NCBI RefSeq assembly: GCF_012516395.1
Contig: NZ_CP051206.1
Location: 5,027,334-5,091,333 of the forward strand
Direction: 5' to 3'
Source of the DNA: Dolichospermum flos-aquae CCAP 1403/13F
Lineage (GTDB): Bacteria; Cyanobacteriota; Cyanobacteriia; Cyanobacteriales; Nostocaceae
Length of the DNA: 64,000 bases
In this document: piece by piece, positions 52,571 to 61,349 of the stretch
How the letters are laid out: every line of letters begins with the position of its first letter
Numbering within the stretch: position 1 is the stretch's first letter
The notes under the pieces: generated by a model
Database searches by the model: none
What the model was told of the DNA's origin: nothing
What the model saw: the letters and a program-made list of their open reading frames with translations, nothing else
Made by a program: the position numbers and the translations under genes

Positions 52571-52748
52571 GAGATGATTGTGGTTTTTATGAATAGATGA
52601 AAAAATTAGTTTAACTGATTTTACGGTTTTTGAAGTCTTGGTGAGTGGAAATAAGATTCTAATAATTATTAACCGCAGATGAACGCAGATGAACGCAGAT
52701 AAAGATGGATGAATTAAGGGATTTTAGGATGCTGTTAGGAGAATGTAA

Positions 52749-53228
52749 ATGATCACAACTAAACCCAGGGTTGAAGATAGTTTTGGGATGACATTAGCAC
52801 CATTGTCTGTGGAAGAAATCTACAGTCAGGCAGATAATCCTGCTAATGGTGCGGTGGTAGTAATGAGTGGTATGGTTCGTAATCAAACTGATGGTAAGTC
52901 TGTGGTAGCTTTGGAATATCAAGCTTATGAACCAATGGCTTTGCAGGTATTTTATCAAATTGCTGATGATATTCGTGATCAATGGCCTGATGTGAGTCGG
53001 GTGGTGATATATCATCGCATTGGTAGATTGTCTGTGGGGGAAATTAGTGTGGTTGTGGCTATCGGTTGTCCTCATCGTGGTGAGGCTTTTGCCGCTTGTG
53101 AGTATGCTATTAATACATTAAAACACAATGCGCCGATTTGGAAAAAGGAACACTATAGCTTGCTGGGTGAAGATGGTTCTCCAATAGCAGAGTCTAGTTG
53201 GGTATCTATTAAAGATTGTAAACACTGA
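52749..53228 (+). CDS. moaE: Molybdopterin synthase catalytic subunit
   Basis: 159 residues. VVVMSGMVRNQTDGKSVVALEYQAY and IGRLSVGEISVVVAIGCPHR, then KHNAPIWKKEHY with the catalytic Lys pair, are typical of MoaE. With MoaD thiocarboxylate it converts cyclic pyranopterin to molybdopterin. No moaD is adjacent. Upstream, about 52668-52700, a direct repeat (CCGCAGATGAACGCAGATGA) occupies the gap. Its stop codon TGA directly abuts the transposable element at 53229. Confidence 0.95.
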   Translation: MITTKPRVEDSFGMTLAPLSVEEIYSQADNPANGAVVVMSGMVRNQTDGKSVVALEYQAYEPMALQVFYQIADDIRDQWPDVSRVVIYHRIGRLSVGEISVVVAIGCPHRGEAFAACEYAINTLKHNAPIWKKEHYSLLGEDGSPIAESSWVSIKDCKH

Positions 53229-53391
53229 GAGGATGTTTGAAAAGTTTTTAATGTATAAATTGACCCCTCTCCAAACCTCTCCCCGACGCGGGGAGAGGCT
53301 CTGAAAACCCCATTCCCTGGTAGGGAAGGGGGGCAGGGGGGTTAGGTTTTTGGAGATTATGGGTTTCATCTGATACTTTTCAAACAACCTC
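53229..53391. mobile_element. MITE-like element, GAGGATGTTTGAAAAGT family, copy 2
   Basis: 163 bp with ends GAGGATGTTTGAAAAGT and the complement of GAGGTTGTTTGAAAAGT. Flanks are TGA (moaE stop) and TAA, compatible with a TNA target. The interior again carries a strong palindrome (CTCTCCCCGACGCGGGGAGAG) but is otherwise unlike copy 1. Confidence 0.75.
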
Positions 53392-53508
53392 TAAGAAACC
53401 AAGAAAAATACATTGGTTATTGATTTTAATATAGGTTGGTTTGTTCGCGTCAACGTTGCGAAGCAATGGAACTAAACCCCATATTAACCGTAAGATACCA
53501 ATAAATGG

Positions 53509-53539
53509 TGTTGGGTTTCCTTGGGTCAACCCAACCTAC
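53509..53539. repeat. GTTGGGTT...AACCCAACCTAC hairpin repeat, copy 3
   Basis: Shorter relative of the repeats at 6404 and 50517. The remainder of 53392-53659 shows no gene. Confidence 0.5.
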
Positions 53540-53659
53540 TTACTAGGTGAACACAATAAAACCAAACTGTGTAAAGAAATGTAAAATCGCTGAAAACTTC
53601 TTTACTCTTGCCTCTTGCCTAGTGCTATGACGACAATTTTCAACGCCAACCTACTAATA

Positions 53660-53974
53660 CTACTTAACGGGGATAGAATCAACATCCACAGTTTCGCCAG
53701 CCGCAGGGGCATGATTAGCCGGATTGCTGGTACTATTTTCTACAGTTCCTTTTTTGGCCTTCCAACCATCAAGAACTAAGGAAGAAACTTCGGAAACGAA
53801 TAAACTTAACAATAAAACATCATCAATTTGGCCAATAATAGGAATAAAATCTGGAGAAATATCTAAAGGACTAATTAAATAGGCTACCGTGCCGATAATT
53901 ATCCACCAACGGTATTTAGGATTGCGTAGAGTGTTCCGATACCATGTGTACAGGGATTGAATTGAGAAGTTCAT
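53660..53974 (-). CDS. DUF1232 (YkvA-like) small membrane protein
   Basis: 104 residues. YRWWIIIGTVAYLISPLDIS, then PDFIPIIGQIDDVLLLSLFV, is the DUF1232 signature (SPLD.IPDFIP.iG.lDD). One or two membrane segments and a hydrophilic C-terminal tail rich in Ala, Asn and Val. Molecular role unknown; widespread in bacteria. The gene stands alone, convergent with moaE and divergent from the ExbB gene. Confidence 0.88.
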   Translation of the reverse strand: MNFSIQSLYTWYRNTLRNPKYRWWIIIGTVAYLISPLDISPDFIPIIGQIDDVLLLSLFVSEVSSLVLDGWKAKKGTVENSTSNPANHAPAAGETVDVDSIPVK

Positions 53975-54162
53975 GTTCTTAACCTCCAGTGATTTTTTTA
54001 TTTTGGCAAATAATCCTCTAAACTCCCGGTGGGAATAACCGTCATATTGTGTATAGAAGATGTTACTCCTGAGTAATTAGTTAGAAAAGTTTGTGAGTAA
54101 TGCAAAACTCTCTAAAATGAAAATGCTTTGACTACTAGGAATGGAGAGAGGAAACCCACACA

Positions 54163-55005
54163 GTGGATATTTTAGATTTATTCAAGAAAGGCGGGCCCTC
54201 CATGTGGCCTTTGCTAGTTTTATCAGTCCTATCAGTAAGTGTGATTTTTGAACGGCTGTGGTTCTGGTTACGGATTCTTGCTCAGGAAAAAGAAATAGTC
54301 AATCGGGTTCTGGATGCTGCTGGTGAGGATTGGGGCATCGCTGAAGCAATAGCTGAACAAGCCAAAAATCAGCCCATTGGCAGATTTTTATACGCACCTT
54401 TAAGCTTACAAAAAAGTGATCCAGAAACCTTTAGATTAGCCCTAGAATCCACCGCAGCGGACGAAATAGCCGGAATGCGCCGGGGTGAAAAACTTTTAGA
54501 AGCGGTGATTGCCCTTTCGCCACTGTTAGGATTATTGGGTACAGTTCTGGGTTTGATTCGTTCTTTAGGTGCAATTCGCATTGGTGATTTGGGAACTGAA
54601 TCTACAGCCGGTGTCACCACGGGGATTGGGGAATCATTAATTAGTACAGCAGCGGGATTAATAGTAGCGATCGCCAGTTTAGTATTTTACCGCCTATTTC
54701 AGAGTTTTGTTGTTAACCAAGTTAAAATTTTCAACAAAGCTGGTAATGAAATGGAACTGCTTTACCGTCAATATCCTCCCGAACCTAAAACAATTAACAC
54801 AGAAAGATTCTCAAAACGCACCTCTAAAAATTTCGATTCATCTTCTCAGTTAGAATCAAAAACATTTATCCAAGAACCGGAAAATGAGCCAGATGATCCA
54901 ATTGATAATTACAGTTTAAATCTTGGAAATTCGGTAATTGAACCAGATCACACAGTTGATCATTCCAATTTGAAATCTGGAGAAAAACAAGAAGATGAAA
55001 GTTAA
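54163..55005 (+). CDS. MotA/TolQ/ExbB proton channel family protein
   Basis: 280 residues from GTG. A membrane segment at about 14-34 and two more around 110-135 and 155-180 surround the conserved [20 protein letters not shown] and [19 protein letters not shown], the proton-channel helices of ExbB/TolQ. The last 80 residues are a hydrophilic Asp/Glu/Asn-rich tail. It overlaps the ExbD-like gene by 11 nt, so the pair is translationally coupled and forms an inner-membrane energiser for TonB- or Tol-type transport. Confidence 0.92.
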   Translation: MDILDLFKKGGPSMWPLLVLSVLSVSVIFERLWFWLRILAQEKEIVNRVLDAAGEDWGIAEAIAEQAKNQPIGRFLYAPLSLQKSDPETFRLALESTAADEIAGMRRGEKLLEAVIALSPLLGLLGTVLGLIRSLGAIRIGDLGTESTAGVTTGIGESLISTAAGLIVAIASLVFYRLFQSFVVNQVKIFNKAGNEMELLYRQYPPEPKTINTERFSKRTSKNFDSSSQLESKTFIQEPENEPDDPIDNYSLNLGNSVIEPDHTVDHSNLKSGEKQEDES

Positions 55006-55627
55006 GCTAGATACTCCCAGTGAAGACCTTCAGATTCAAATTATCCCCTTAATTGATGTTGTTTTTTGTATTCTGACATTCTTTCTCTTAGCAGCTTTAC
55101 AATTTACTCGTCAACAAGCAATTAATGTTGACTTACCCAAAGCTAGTACAGGCGAAAATTCTGCGGCTAATTCCCAAATTAAAAGCAAAATATTACCTGT
55201 AACAATTGATGCTATTGGATTGACTTACATCGAAAAAGAACCTGTGAAACAGGAAGAATTAGAAGCACGTTTAAAACAATATATCCAAGCCAATCCAGAT
55301 GGAATTTTAGTATTGAATGCGTCGCGGACAGCTACTTATAACGACGTGATTCAAACATTAGACGTGCTGAGAAAAGTAGGAGGGAATCGTGTATCTTTGG
55401 GAATTATTCCCGGTTCATCTCAACCAGTGACAAATTCACCCAATTTTCCCACTCCTCCCATAAATAATAATCCCACCATTCCAGGAATTAACTCACCTGA
55501 CAATTTGAGGTCTTTACCACCGGTTAACCCAAATCCCCTTCCCACAGCCGGGAACGGAATTAATCCCGGTACTTTACCTCAAGCGCCTGTAACACCAGAA
55601 ACAAATAATGCTTCTCCTCAAAATTAA
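54995..55627 (+). CDS. ExbD/TolR family biopolymer transport protein
   Basis: 210 residues. One N-terminal transmembrane helix within [20 protein letters not shown], which contains the conserved membrane Asp of ExbD. The periplasmic domain ([17 protein letters not shown], then [20 protein letters not shown]) is followed by a Pro/Asn-rich tail of 60 residues ([14 protein letters not shown]), longer than in typical ExbD. Coupled to the ExbB gene. The third component (TonB) is not visible here. Confidence 0.92.
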   Translation: MKVKLDTPSEDLQIQIIPLIDVVFCILTFFLLAALQFTRQQAINVDLPKASTGENSAANSQIKSKILPVTIDAIGLTYIEKEPVKQEELEARLKQYIQANPDGILVLNASRTATYNDVIQTLDVLRKVGGNRVSLGIIPGSSQPVTNSPNFPTPPINNNPTIPGINSPDNLRSLPPVNPNPLPTAGNGINPGTLPQAPVTPETNNASPQN

Positions 55628-55740
55628 ACCCATTTTGTGAGAAATTTTGGATATTTCTTCCCCATATTTTCCTCAATAATTAGGAATTTATGGGGATATT
55701 TTTAGGTAAATTTAAATAAGTGCATTTAGGAGAAAAAACC

Positions 55741-56733
55741 ATGAAAGCGATATTAATGACAGCAGCGGGTAAACCGGAAGTTTTAGAATTACAAGAAGTT
55801 CCCCAACCCATACCCACAAATAAAGAAATTTTAGTGAGAATTTTAGCGGCTGGTGTTAATCCCATTGACACAAAATTACGTCAACGGGGGACATTTTACC
55901 CTGAACAAATGCCAGCTATCTTAGGATGTGATGGTGCAGGTATAGTGGAAGCTGTGGGTAATGATGTCCAAAAATTTGGCGTTGGTGACGAAGTATATTT
56001 TTGTTATGGTGGTTTGGGTGCAAAATCTGGAAATTATGCAGAATATACCATTGTTGATGAAAGATTTGTAGCCTTTAAACCCAAATCGGTTTCTTTCACC
56101 GCAGCAGCAGCAGCACCTCTGGTTTTAATCACTGCTTGGGAAGCTTTATATGAACGGGGAAGACTTGAACCAGGAGAAAAGGTATTAGTTCATGCTGGTG
56201 CAGGTGGTGTTGGTCATGTGGCTATTCAATTGGCTAAACTCAAAGGTACAGAGGTAGCGACTACGGTTAGTTCTCTAGAAAAGGCTAATTTTGTCACTCA
56301 ACTTGGTGCGGATAAAATCATTTTTTACAAAGAAACTGATTTTGTCGCATCTGTATTAGAGTGGACTAATGGTGAAGGTGTAGATTTAGTTTTTGATACT
56401 GTTGGTGGTGATACTTTTGAAAAATCTTTTCCCGCAGTGCGACTTTATGGGGATATTGTGACTATTCTTGAACCGAAAGCTAACACTGTTTGGAAAGTTG
56501 CTAGAAATAGAAATCTCCGCATTGGTTTAGAATTAATGTTAACACCGATGTTGTTAGGAAATGTGGAAGCGTTAATACATCATGGAGATATTTTACAAGA
56601 ATGTGCTAATTGGATAGATGAAGGGAAGTTAAAAATTGAAGTTAGTCAGACGTTCCCTTTAGCGTCAGCAGCAAAAGCACACGCTTTAGTGGAAACTGGT
56701 TCTGTGCTGGGTAAGGTTGTTTTATTAAATTAA
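55741..56733 (+). CDS. Zinc-independent quinone oxidoreductase / MDR-family dehydrogenase
   Basis: 330 residues from the ATG at 55741, which has TTAGGAGAAA upstream; the frame extends seven codons further without support. GroES-like N-terminal domain (GVNPIDTKLRQRG, GCDGAGIVEAVG) and Rossmann domain with VLVHAGAGGVGHVAIQLAKL. The structural and catalytic zinc ligands of alcohol dehydrogenases are absent, as in NADPH:quinone oxidoreductases. Likely NADPH-dependent reduction of quinones or enones in the cytoplasm; physiological substrate unknown. Confidence 0.88.
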   Translation: MKAILMTAAGKPEVLELQEVPQPIPTNKEILVRILAAGVNPIDTKLRQRGTFYPEQMPAILGCDGAGIVEAVGNDVQKFGVGDEVYFCYGGLGAKSGNYAEYTIVDERFVAFKPKSVSFTAAAAAPLVLITAWEALYERGRLEPGEKVLVHAGAGGVGHVAIQLAKLKGTEVATTVSSLEKANFVTQLGADKIIFYKETDFVASVLEWTNGEGVDLVFDTVGGDTFEKSFPAVRLYGDIVTILEPKANTVWKVARNRNLRIGLELMLTPMLLGNVEALIHHGDILQECANWIDEGKLKIEVSQTFPLASAAKAHALVETGSVLGKVVLLN

Positions 56734-56749
56734 TCATTAAGTAGGGAAT

Positions 56750-59038
56750 TTGTTGAGATTGTTTTGTCACTTTAGTTATTTACAAAGATGGGATTTTTCT
56801 CAACTTTGGCAAATAAAAAACACCGTTAAAAAAATAAACTTATTATCTGCGAAATTAGGAAAAATCATCATATCTAATTCCGCAGTAATATTGTTTATTT
56901 GTATATTTGCTATATTTTTATTTCCTATTCCTACTTTTGCAGTCCCAAATGAACCCATAACTTTAACTTGGGAATTATTACAAGAACGAGTTAAAACACC
57001 AATTTTGCGAGATGGTAATTTAACTGTAGATTTAAGGAAAATGGTAATTGATTTACGTCCAGAAAATGGTATTTTCCGGGATGATTTTTACCAATTACTC
57101 AGAAAAGAATTACAAAAAACTGGTGCGACGGCTTTAGGTTTAGATTTGAGTAATTCTGTAATTGAAGGTGATTTTTATGGGAGTGATTTGGGTTTAAGAA
57201 CTCCTGTTTATGCTCAAGGTATAGCCCAAATTTTCACACCTATGGAACGGGAACAGTTAGAAAGTTTACGTTCTGTATGTTTGCAATCTTTAACAAGGGC
57301 TTTTCCTAATTCTAAAGATTGTAAATCTTTGTTGAATAATCAGTCAAATAATTCTAGTAGTATTTCTGTGTTTCGTGGGGCTTTAATCATGGTAGAAAGT
57401 CGTTTTAATGGTGAGGTAAAATTTCCGAATACGTTCTTTCTGCAATCTGTAAATGTTCAAGGGGCAAATTTTTTAAAACCTGCTAATTGGGAGGAATCAA
57501 GATTTAGTAGAACTGTGAGTCTTAATGGGGCTATTTTTCACGCCCTTAGTAGTTTTCAAGGTAGCATTTTCTTTGACAAAGCTAATTTTCAAAATATCAA
57601 ATTTCTAGATGCTGCTAATTTCCAAGGTGATGTATTTTGTGATGATGCAAAATTTAATCAAGGAAAATTTCAACAAATAGTTAGGTTTAATAGTAGTTAT
57701 TGGCAAAAAAATGCTGATTTTTCTAGTGTGATTTTTAATAATCAAGTAAACTTTAATAGAGCTAATTTTCATCAATTTCTATTCATGAAAGATGCTATTT
57801 TTAAACAAGGACTAATTTTTCGAGAATCTGAGTTTAATCAATCTGTGGATTTGCAAAGTGCAAGTATTCTTAATCAAGCTGATTTTAGTGATGTTAACTT
57901 TGCAGAAACAGCATTTTTAAATGTTTCTGATTTGGTGTTTAATTCTAATCAAGCGAAAATTTTAGGTAATGTTGGAGAAATTGGCAAAAAGTTGATTGTC
58001 CCCACTTTACGCGGTAATCAAAATATTTTGCGGAATTTAAGTCAAAATTTCCGGTTACAACAGCAGGTTAGTGATGCAAATCAGTTAGAATATACAAAAC
58101 AACGGTTAAGGTTAATTGAATTAAGTCATCAGTTGATAGCTATTAATATTAATACTGCTGCTGTGAATAGGTTGATAAATTTAGGTTTTTCCGCAACCCA
58201 AGCGGCTGAAATTCATCAATATCGTCAAATCAAACATTTTCGGAATATTAGCGAGTTACTAGTTTTAGCAGATGTGGATTTAGAAATATATAATCAGTTA
58301 AGTGATAGAATTATTGCCACTGAACCTCTGGTTTTTAGTGGGTGGGTAGTTAGATCTTTAAGTTGGTTGTTATTGAGTTTATTATTGTTGTTAAGTGGTT
58401 ATGGGACAAACTTTTGGTTAGTATTTGGTGTGGGTGGTGTAGTTATTTCCTGTTTTGGTGTATTATTTTGGTTAGTTGATCGCTATCGTCGTTTGTCTCC
58501 TGTAGCAATTGTTCCTAGATATTATGAAACTGTTTGCATATTATTGAGTTTTATTTGTTTAATATCTGGTAGTTTATTAGCAATTTTTCGGAATTCTGGG
58601 AATCCTTGGTTAACTCTACTGTGTTTATTTTTCATTATTTTTCCCTTACCTGGAATTTTATTATGGCGACTTTATCAACAAGGACGTTATCATGATTTAA
58701 TGGATATTTCCTATTTTCGAGAAGATGGAACATTAAGACAATTGAGATTATTAATTGGGAGATTACCAGTTATTCCTAGAAATCCTAGTTTCCGGGAAAG
58801 ATATATGCCACTATTATGGGATAAACGTTGGAATTGGCTGAATTATTATGATTTTAGTTTGAATAATTTGGTGAGATTAGGATTTAATGATATCCGTTTA
58901 CGTGATGAACATTTACCAGGAATTATCTCTACTCTGGCTTGGTATCAATGGAGTTTAGGATTACTTTATATTATTCTCGCTGGTTGGACTCTCTCGCGGA
59001 CAATTCCCGGCTTGAATTTATTGATTTATCTCAAATAG
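56750..59038 (+). CDS. Pentapeptide-repeat/helix-hairpin-helix membrane protein
   Basis: 762 residues; the start at TTG 56750 is uncertain. A membrane or signal segment lies at about 43-63 (SAVILFICIFAIFLFPIPTFA region). Residues about 215-390 are imperfect pentapeptide repeats (FQGSIFFDKANFQNIKFLDA type, A(N/D)F core), forming a beta-helix. A ComEA-like HhH segment follows (NINTAAVNRLINLGFSATQ, about 470-520), then about five transmembrane helices and a C-terminal soluble part. This combination resembles cyanobacterial 'pentapeptide repeat-containing' membrane proteins of unknown role. Confidence 0.75.
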   Translation: MLRLFCHFSYLQRWDFSQLWQIKNTVKKINLLSAKLGKIIISNSAVILFICIFAIFLFPIPTFAVPNEPITLTWELLQERVKTPILRDGNLTVDLRKMVIDLRPENGIFRDDFYQLLRKELQKTGATALGLDLSNSVIEGDFYGSDLGLRTPVYAQGIAQIFTPMEREQLESLRSVCLQSLTRAFPNSKDCKSLLNNQSNNSSSISVFRGALIMVESRFNGEVKFPNTFFLQSVNVQGANFLKPANWEESRFSRTVSLNGAIFHALSSFQGSIFFDKANFQNIKFLDAANFQGDVFCDDAKFNQGKFQQIVRFNSSYWQKNADFSSVIFNNQVNFNRANFHQFLFMKDAIFKQGLIFRESEFNQSVDLQSASILNQADFSDVNFAETAFLNVSDLVFNSNQAKILGNVGEIGKKLIVPTLRGNQNILRNLSQNFRLQQQVSDANQLEYTKQRLRLIELSHQLIAININTAAVNRLINLGFSATQAAEIHQYRQIKHFRNISELLVLADVDLEIYNQLSDRIIATEPLVFSGWVVRSLSWLLLSLLLLLSGYGTNFWLVFGVGGVVISCFGVLFWLVDRYRRLSPVAIVPRYYETVCILLSFICLISGSLLAIFRNSGNPWLTLLCLFFIIFPLPGILLWRLYQQGRYHDLMDISYFREDGTLRQLRLLIGRLPVIPRNPSFRERYMPLLWDKRWNWLNYYDFSLNNLVRLGFNDIRLRDEHLPGIISTLAWYQWSLGLLYIILAGWTLSRTIPGLNLLIYLK

Positions 59039-59156
59039 ATTGAAAATTTTTCAACTTTTAGAAAAACAAGAACTTTATTTTTTACCGAATATTCTTGTAC
59101 AATATACAGACGGTAAAATTACTTATTAGTCCCATTCATCACAAGGTTGATAATTT

Positions 59157-60029
59157 ATGACAGTAGCTAAAATCGGCATCATTGGTGGCAGTGGGTTGTA
59201 TAAGATGGAAGCACTGAAAGATGTGGAGGAAATAGAAATTTCTACACCTTTTGGTTCACCCTCAGATGCGATTATTCTCGGAACTTTAGAAGGAACAAGA
59301 GTGGCTTTTTTAGCGCGTCATGGTCGTAATCATACGTTGTTACCTTCGGAGTTGCCATTTCGGGCTAATATTTACGCTATGAAGCAATTGGGTGTAGAAT
59401 ACCTGATTTCTGCAAGTGCTGTGGGTTCTTTGAAGGCTGAAGCTAAACCCCTAGATATGGTAATTCCCGATCAATTTATTGACAGGACGAAAAACCGGAT
59501 TTCGACGTTTTTTGGTGAGGGAATTGTGGCGCATATTGCTTTTGGTGAGCCGATTTGCCATAATTTAGCTAGTATTTTAGCTGAGGCGATCGCTTCTTTA
59601 AGTTTACCAGATGTCACATTACATAATGGTGGTACGTACGTATGTATGGAGGGACCGGCTTTTTCTACTAAGGCTGAATCTCATCTTTATCGGAGTTGGG
59701 ATGCTACAGTCATCGGGATGACAAATTTACCCGAAGCGAAGTTAGCCAGGGAAGCAGAAATCGCCTATGCAACCTTGGCGCTGGTGACGGATTATGATTG
59801 TTGGCATCCTGATCATGATAGTGTGACGGTGGAAATGGTGATTGGGAATTTACATAAAAATGCAGCAAATGCACAAAAGGTAATTCAAGAAACTGTGAAG
59901 CGGTTGAGTGCAAATCCCCCTGCTAGTGAGGCGCATTCGGCTTTGAAGTATGCGATTTTGACGAATTTGGAGAAAGCACCAGCAACAACTAAGGAGAAGT
60001 TGGCTTTGTTGTTAGAGAAGTATTTGTAA
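59157..60029 (+). CDS. mtnP: S-methyl-5'-thioadenosine phosphorylase
   Basis: 290 residues. [50 protein letters not shown] and [17 protein letters not shown] are the phosphorylase signatures; the active-site MTNLPEA form fits methylthioadenosine rather than inosine/guanosine phosphorylases. It splits methylthioadenosine from polyamine and SAM metabolism into adenine and methylthioribose-1-phosphate, the entry to methionine salvage. No other salvage gene is adjacent. Confidence 0.95.
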   Translation: MTVAKIGIIGGSGLYKMEALKDVEEIEISTPFGSPSDAIILGTLEGTRVAFLARHGRNHTLLPSELPFRANIYAMKQLGVEYLISASAVGSLKAEAKPLDMVIPDQFIDRTKNRISTFFGEGIVAHIAFGEPICHNLASILAEAIASLSLPDVTLHNGGTYVCMEGPAFSTKAESHLYRSWDATVIGMTNLPEAKLAREAEIAYATLALVTDYDCWHPDHDSVTVEMVIGNLHKNAANAQKVIQETVKRLSANPPASEAHSALKYAILTNLEKAPATTKEKLALLLEKYL

Positions 60030-60420
60030 GGGAATAGGGGATGAGAACTGACTGACTAAATCGGTCTATTCTCTCGCCCATGATAGACATTCCCGCACTC
60101 GTTAATGTTCCACTCCTGAACCAGTGCGACGGCAACTGATTATCTGACTAAACCCTTTACAGTTCAAAAATTGCTAATGCTGATAGAGCAATATCTCAAT
60201 TTAGATTATTGTTCAGGTGTACAAACAGGATACAAGACTTGCTGATTGGGTGCAAGATGGGCTAAAAGATGTTATCACAAGAATAAAATAGTTGTCTAAC
60301 CAACTTCCATCTACGGTAAGGTAGTGAAACAATAGACTTAATTTATACAGTTAATCTTTGTCATGAGAGCAAATTATTTTCCTCAAGGGAAAGTCTAAAT
60401 CAGGAGGTAAATAGACATTT
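60030..60420. other. 391-bp gap upstream of the chemotaxis cluster
   Basis: No coding frame or RNA gene is recognisable. It must hold the promoter of the response-regulator operon. An AGGAGG core lies at 60402-60407, 13 nt before the ATG at 60421, a longer spacing than usual. Confidence 0.5.
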
Positions 60421-60792
60421 ATGAGCACAATTCTAATTGTTGAGGACAGTATCGTCCAAAGAGAGATGATCACAGACCTTCTGAAAGCTAGTGGCTTAAA
60501 AGTTACTCATGCAAGCGATGGCGCAGAAGCTTTAGAAGCCATTCACAAAGCACCTCCCGATTTGGTGGTTTTGGATATTGTCATGCCCCGCATGAATGGC
60601 TATGAACTCTGTCGGCGCTTAAAATCTGATCCTAAAACCCAAAATGTTCCTGTAGTCATGTGTTCTTCTAAAGGTGAAGAATTCGATCGCTATTGGGGGA
60701 TGAAACAAGGGGCAGATGCCTATATAGCTAAACCCTTTCAACCAATCGAGTTGGTAGGAACAGTCAAACAACTGCTGCGAGGACAAGGATGA
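60421..60792 (+). CDS. CheY/PilG-like response regulator
   Basis: 123 residues, a single receiver domain without output. The acidic pair is in ILIVEDSIVQ, the phospho-acceptor Asp in LVVLDIVMPRMNGYELCRRL, and the conserved Thr/Ser and Lys in VVMCSSKGEEFD and AYIAKPFQP. It starts the cluster RR-CheW-MCP, with 7 nt to the CheW gene. The order matches the hmpB-hmpC-hmpD genes for hormogonium pili and motility in Nostoc punctiforme and pil/pix chemotaxis loci in other cyanobacteria. Here the upstream neighbour is mtnP, not a PatA-like gene. Confidence 0.92.
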   Translation: MSTILIVEDSIVQREMITDLLKASGLKVTHASDGAEALEAIHKAPPDLVVLDIVMPRMNGYELCRRLKSDPKTQNVPVVMCSSKGEEFDRYWGMKQGADAYIAKPFQPIELVGTVKQLLRGQG

Positions 60793-60799
60793 AAATAAT

Positions 60800-61333
60800 A
60801 TGGTTAACAAACCAGATTTTTTAAATGGAAGTGGGCAAGATCAATTCTGTCCCGAATTACAATTAGAAAGTCCCCAAGGTGAGTTGCATTTGCGGTTTTA
60901 TCTGCCCTCACGTCAGGAATTTGCATTACAAGCTATGGGAATTCGGGAAGTAATTGAACTTAGTCCTGATCGGATTACACCAATTCCTAATACATCTCCC
61001 TTACTTTTAGGGACGCTAAATTTACGGGGACGCTTGATTTGGGTGGCTGATTTGGGGCAATTTCTCGGGGAAACAACCCCATTAAACACGGATTGCTCAG
61101 AAATCCCTGTCATTGCCATTGAAGATCAAGATACGATAGTAGGCTTAGGAGTAGAAGAAATTTGTGGGATGGACTGGCTTGATGTACAGTATCTAAAGCC
61201 ACAAAATAACGTACCAGATGCTATGGCTCCGTTTTTGCGGGGAGAGTGGTTATTTGATACAGAAAAAGAAAAAAAATATTTACGACTACTGGATCAAATA
61301 GCAATTTTGCGAAGTGCGCGGTGGGCAGAATGA
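60800..61333 (+). CDS. CheW-like chemotaxis coupling protein
   Basis: 177 residues. The CheW fold is shown by [40 protein letters not shown] and [18 protein letters not shown]. It would bridge the MCP encoded 16 nt downstream and a CheA kinase presumably encoded beyond the window. Probably cytoplasmic, at the base of type IV pilus machinery if the hmp/pil equivalence is right. Confidence 0.92.
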   Translation: MVNKPDFLNGSGQDQFCPELQLESPQGELHLRFYLPSRQEFALQAMGIREVIELSPDRITPIPNTSPLLLGTLNLRGRLIWVADLGQFLGETTPLNTDCSEIPVIAIEDQDTIVGLGVEEICGMDWLDVQYLKPQNNVPDAMAPFLRGEWLFDTEKEKKYLRLLDQIAILRSARWAE

Positions 61334-61349
61334 ACTAGGGAGGGAGGAT

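Noticed and set aside
59090-59125. Possible NtcA site (GTA...TAC) upstream of mtnP
   Set aside because: The spacing between GTA and TAC is 5 nt, not the 8 required.
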